A stretch of 64,000 nt of DNA, from the NCBI GenBank assembly GCA_963803015.1, contig CAWDKV010000004.1, positions 434,001 through 498,000 of the forward strand. Reading direction: 5' to 3'. A model generated the notes under the pieces. The model had not been told where the DNA came from. It searched no databases and saw only the letters and a list, made by a program, of their open reading frames with translations. Source of the stretch: Berkiella sp963803015. Its GTDB lineage: Bacteria > Pseudomonadota > Gammaproteobacteria > Berkiellales > Berkiellaceae. The translations under genes were made by a program, and so were the position numbers. Below are positions 63,564 to 64,000 of this stretch, one piece after another (position 1 is the first letter of the stretch; each line of letters opens with the position of its first letter).

Positions 63564-64000
63564 TTAATTTTCAGTTTGCTCTTCTGGCCTCACGCTGACT
63601 TCACCATAACGAATCGCTTTTAACCCCTCCCCCACTTGTACCAGAAGCTCCCCTCTGTCATTGATGCCTTTTACTTGTCCTCCTTCTTGCCCGGTGGCAG
63701 CCGTCAAAAACACATTTTTCCCTGCCAAGAGATCGTAGGGTTGCCATAAAAACTGAAAGGCTTGAAAGCCTTCCCGCTCAAATAGCGTTAAGGCTGCTGT
63801 TAACTTTTCTAAAAGGCGAGCAATGATATTATTTCGCGATAGCCTTTTTCCAAGTGCTCTTGTTAAATCGGTCCAATCAGAATGGGCCACTGTCGGGGGC
63901 AAATTGACATTCATGCCAATACCTATGACCACATGAGTCAGCTTTTCTTTTGTCAGGCAAGGATCAGATTGCTGCATTCCCGTTTCCACTAGAATGCCTG
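63564..64000 (-). CDS. birA: Biotin-protein ligase BirA, C-terminal part (cut by window edge)
   Basis: BirA attaches biotin to acetyl-CoA carboxylase. The frame is open to the window edge (GILVETGMQQSD upstream). It contains THVVIGIGMNVNLPP, the conserved biotin-ligase core strand, followed by helices (NIIARLLEKLTAAL) and the SH3-like C-terminal domain (VKGINDRGELLVQVGEG, IRYGEVSVRP). About 145 residues are present. An N-terminal repressor domain, if any, lies outside. birA upstream of this tRNA-tufB block is common in gammaproteobacteria. Confidence 0.92.
   Translation of the reverse strand, partial: GILVETGMQQSDPCLTKEKLTHVVIGIGMNVNLPPTVAHSDWTDLTRALGKRLSRNNIIARLLEKLTAALTLFEREGFQAFQFLWQPYDLLAGKNVFLTAATGQEGGQVKGINDRGELLVQVGEGLKAIRYGEVSVRPEEQTEN

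Overview
The window is chromosomal DNA from an AT-rich gammaproteobacterium. The family-level evidence is the glyA-nrdR pair, the uvrA / MFS transporter / ssb neighbourhood, the thrU-tyrU-glyT-thrT-tufB tRNA block in the same order as in E. coli, and a complete str / S10 / spc / alpha ribosomal supercluster. A large block of unrecognised, lineage-specific paralogues and several proteins with eukaryotic-like features suggest a host-associated or intracellular member of the Legionellales/Coxiella side of the class. That placement is inference, because no rRNA or secretion-system gene lies in the window.

Layout. Positions 1-5 kb hold housekeeping genes: nrdR (cut by the window edge), glyA, ettA and radA. 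Positions 5-25 kb are accessory. They contain two unknown proteins, a PlsC-like acyltransferase, and an array of eight related genes of unknown function (7.3-20.1 kb, one of them inverted). These are followed by a DUF2062 membrane protein, a 655-aa protein built from an internal duplication, a 120-aa protein with ubiquitin-interacting-motif-like helices, a serine hydrolase flanked by two copies of a palindromic repeat, and a DUF1062 protein whose 3' end lies in another palindrome. Positions 25.7-30.4 kb hold ssb, an MFS transporter and uvrA (two compensating frameshifts). A 58-aa protein with an eIF4E-binding-type motif, a LuxR-type regulator and a predicted membrane-anchored unknown follow, up to 32.4 kb.

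From 32.4 to 64 kb nearly everything is on the minus strand and belongs to the translation and transcription machinery. In transcription order this is birA (partial), tRNA-Thr, tRNA-Tyr, tRNA-Gly, tRNA-Thr, tufB, tRNA-Trp, secE, nusG, rplKAJL, rpoBC, rpsLG-fusA, and then the S10, spc and alpha operons ending with rplQ. No tuf gene lies between fusA and rpsJ. Many genes overlap by 1-20 nt, which is consistent with translational coupling. Regulatory structures that can be read are a consensus sigma70 promoter before rpsL, a long hairpin between rplL and rpoB, and several intrinsic terminators.

Two things need care. First, rplK, nusG, secE and tufB together carry about nine single-base indels within 1.8 kb and uvrA carries two. 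Since these are essential or core genes, sequence error is the likeliest explanation; I annotate them as full-length genes with the indel positions given. Second, rpsK (S11) and rpmJ (L36) are intact but differ from the nearly universal forms in conserved places.

The most interesting novel material is the eight-gene paralogue array, the 58-aa candidate eIF4E-binding protein and the UIM-like protein. All three are plausible but unproven host-directed proteins.
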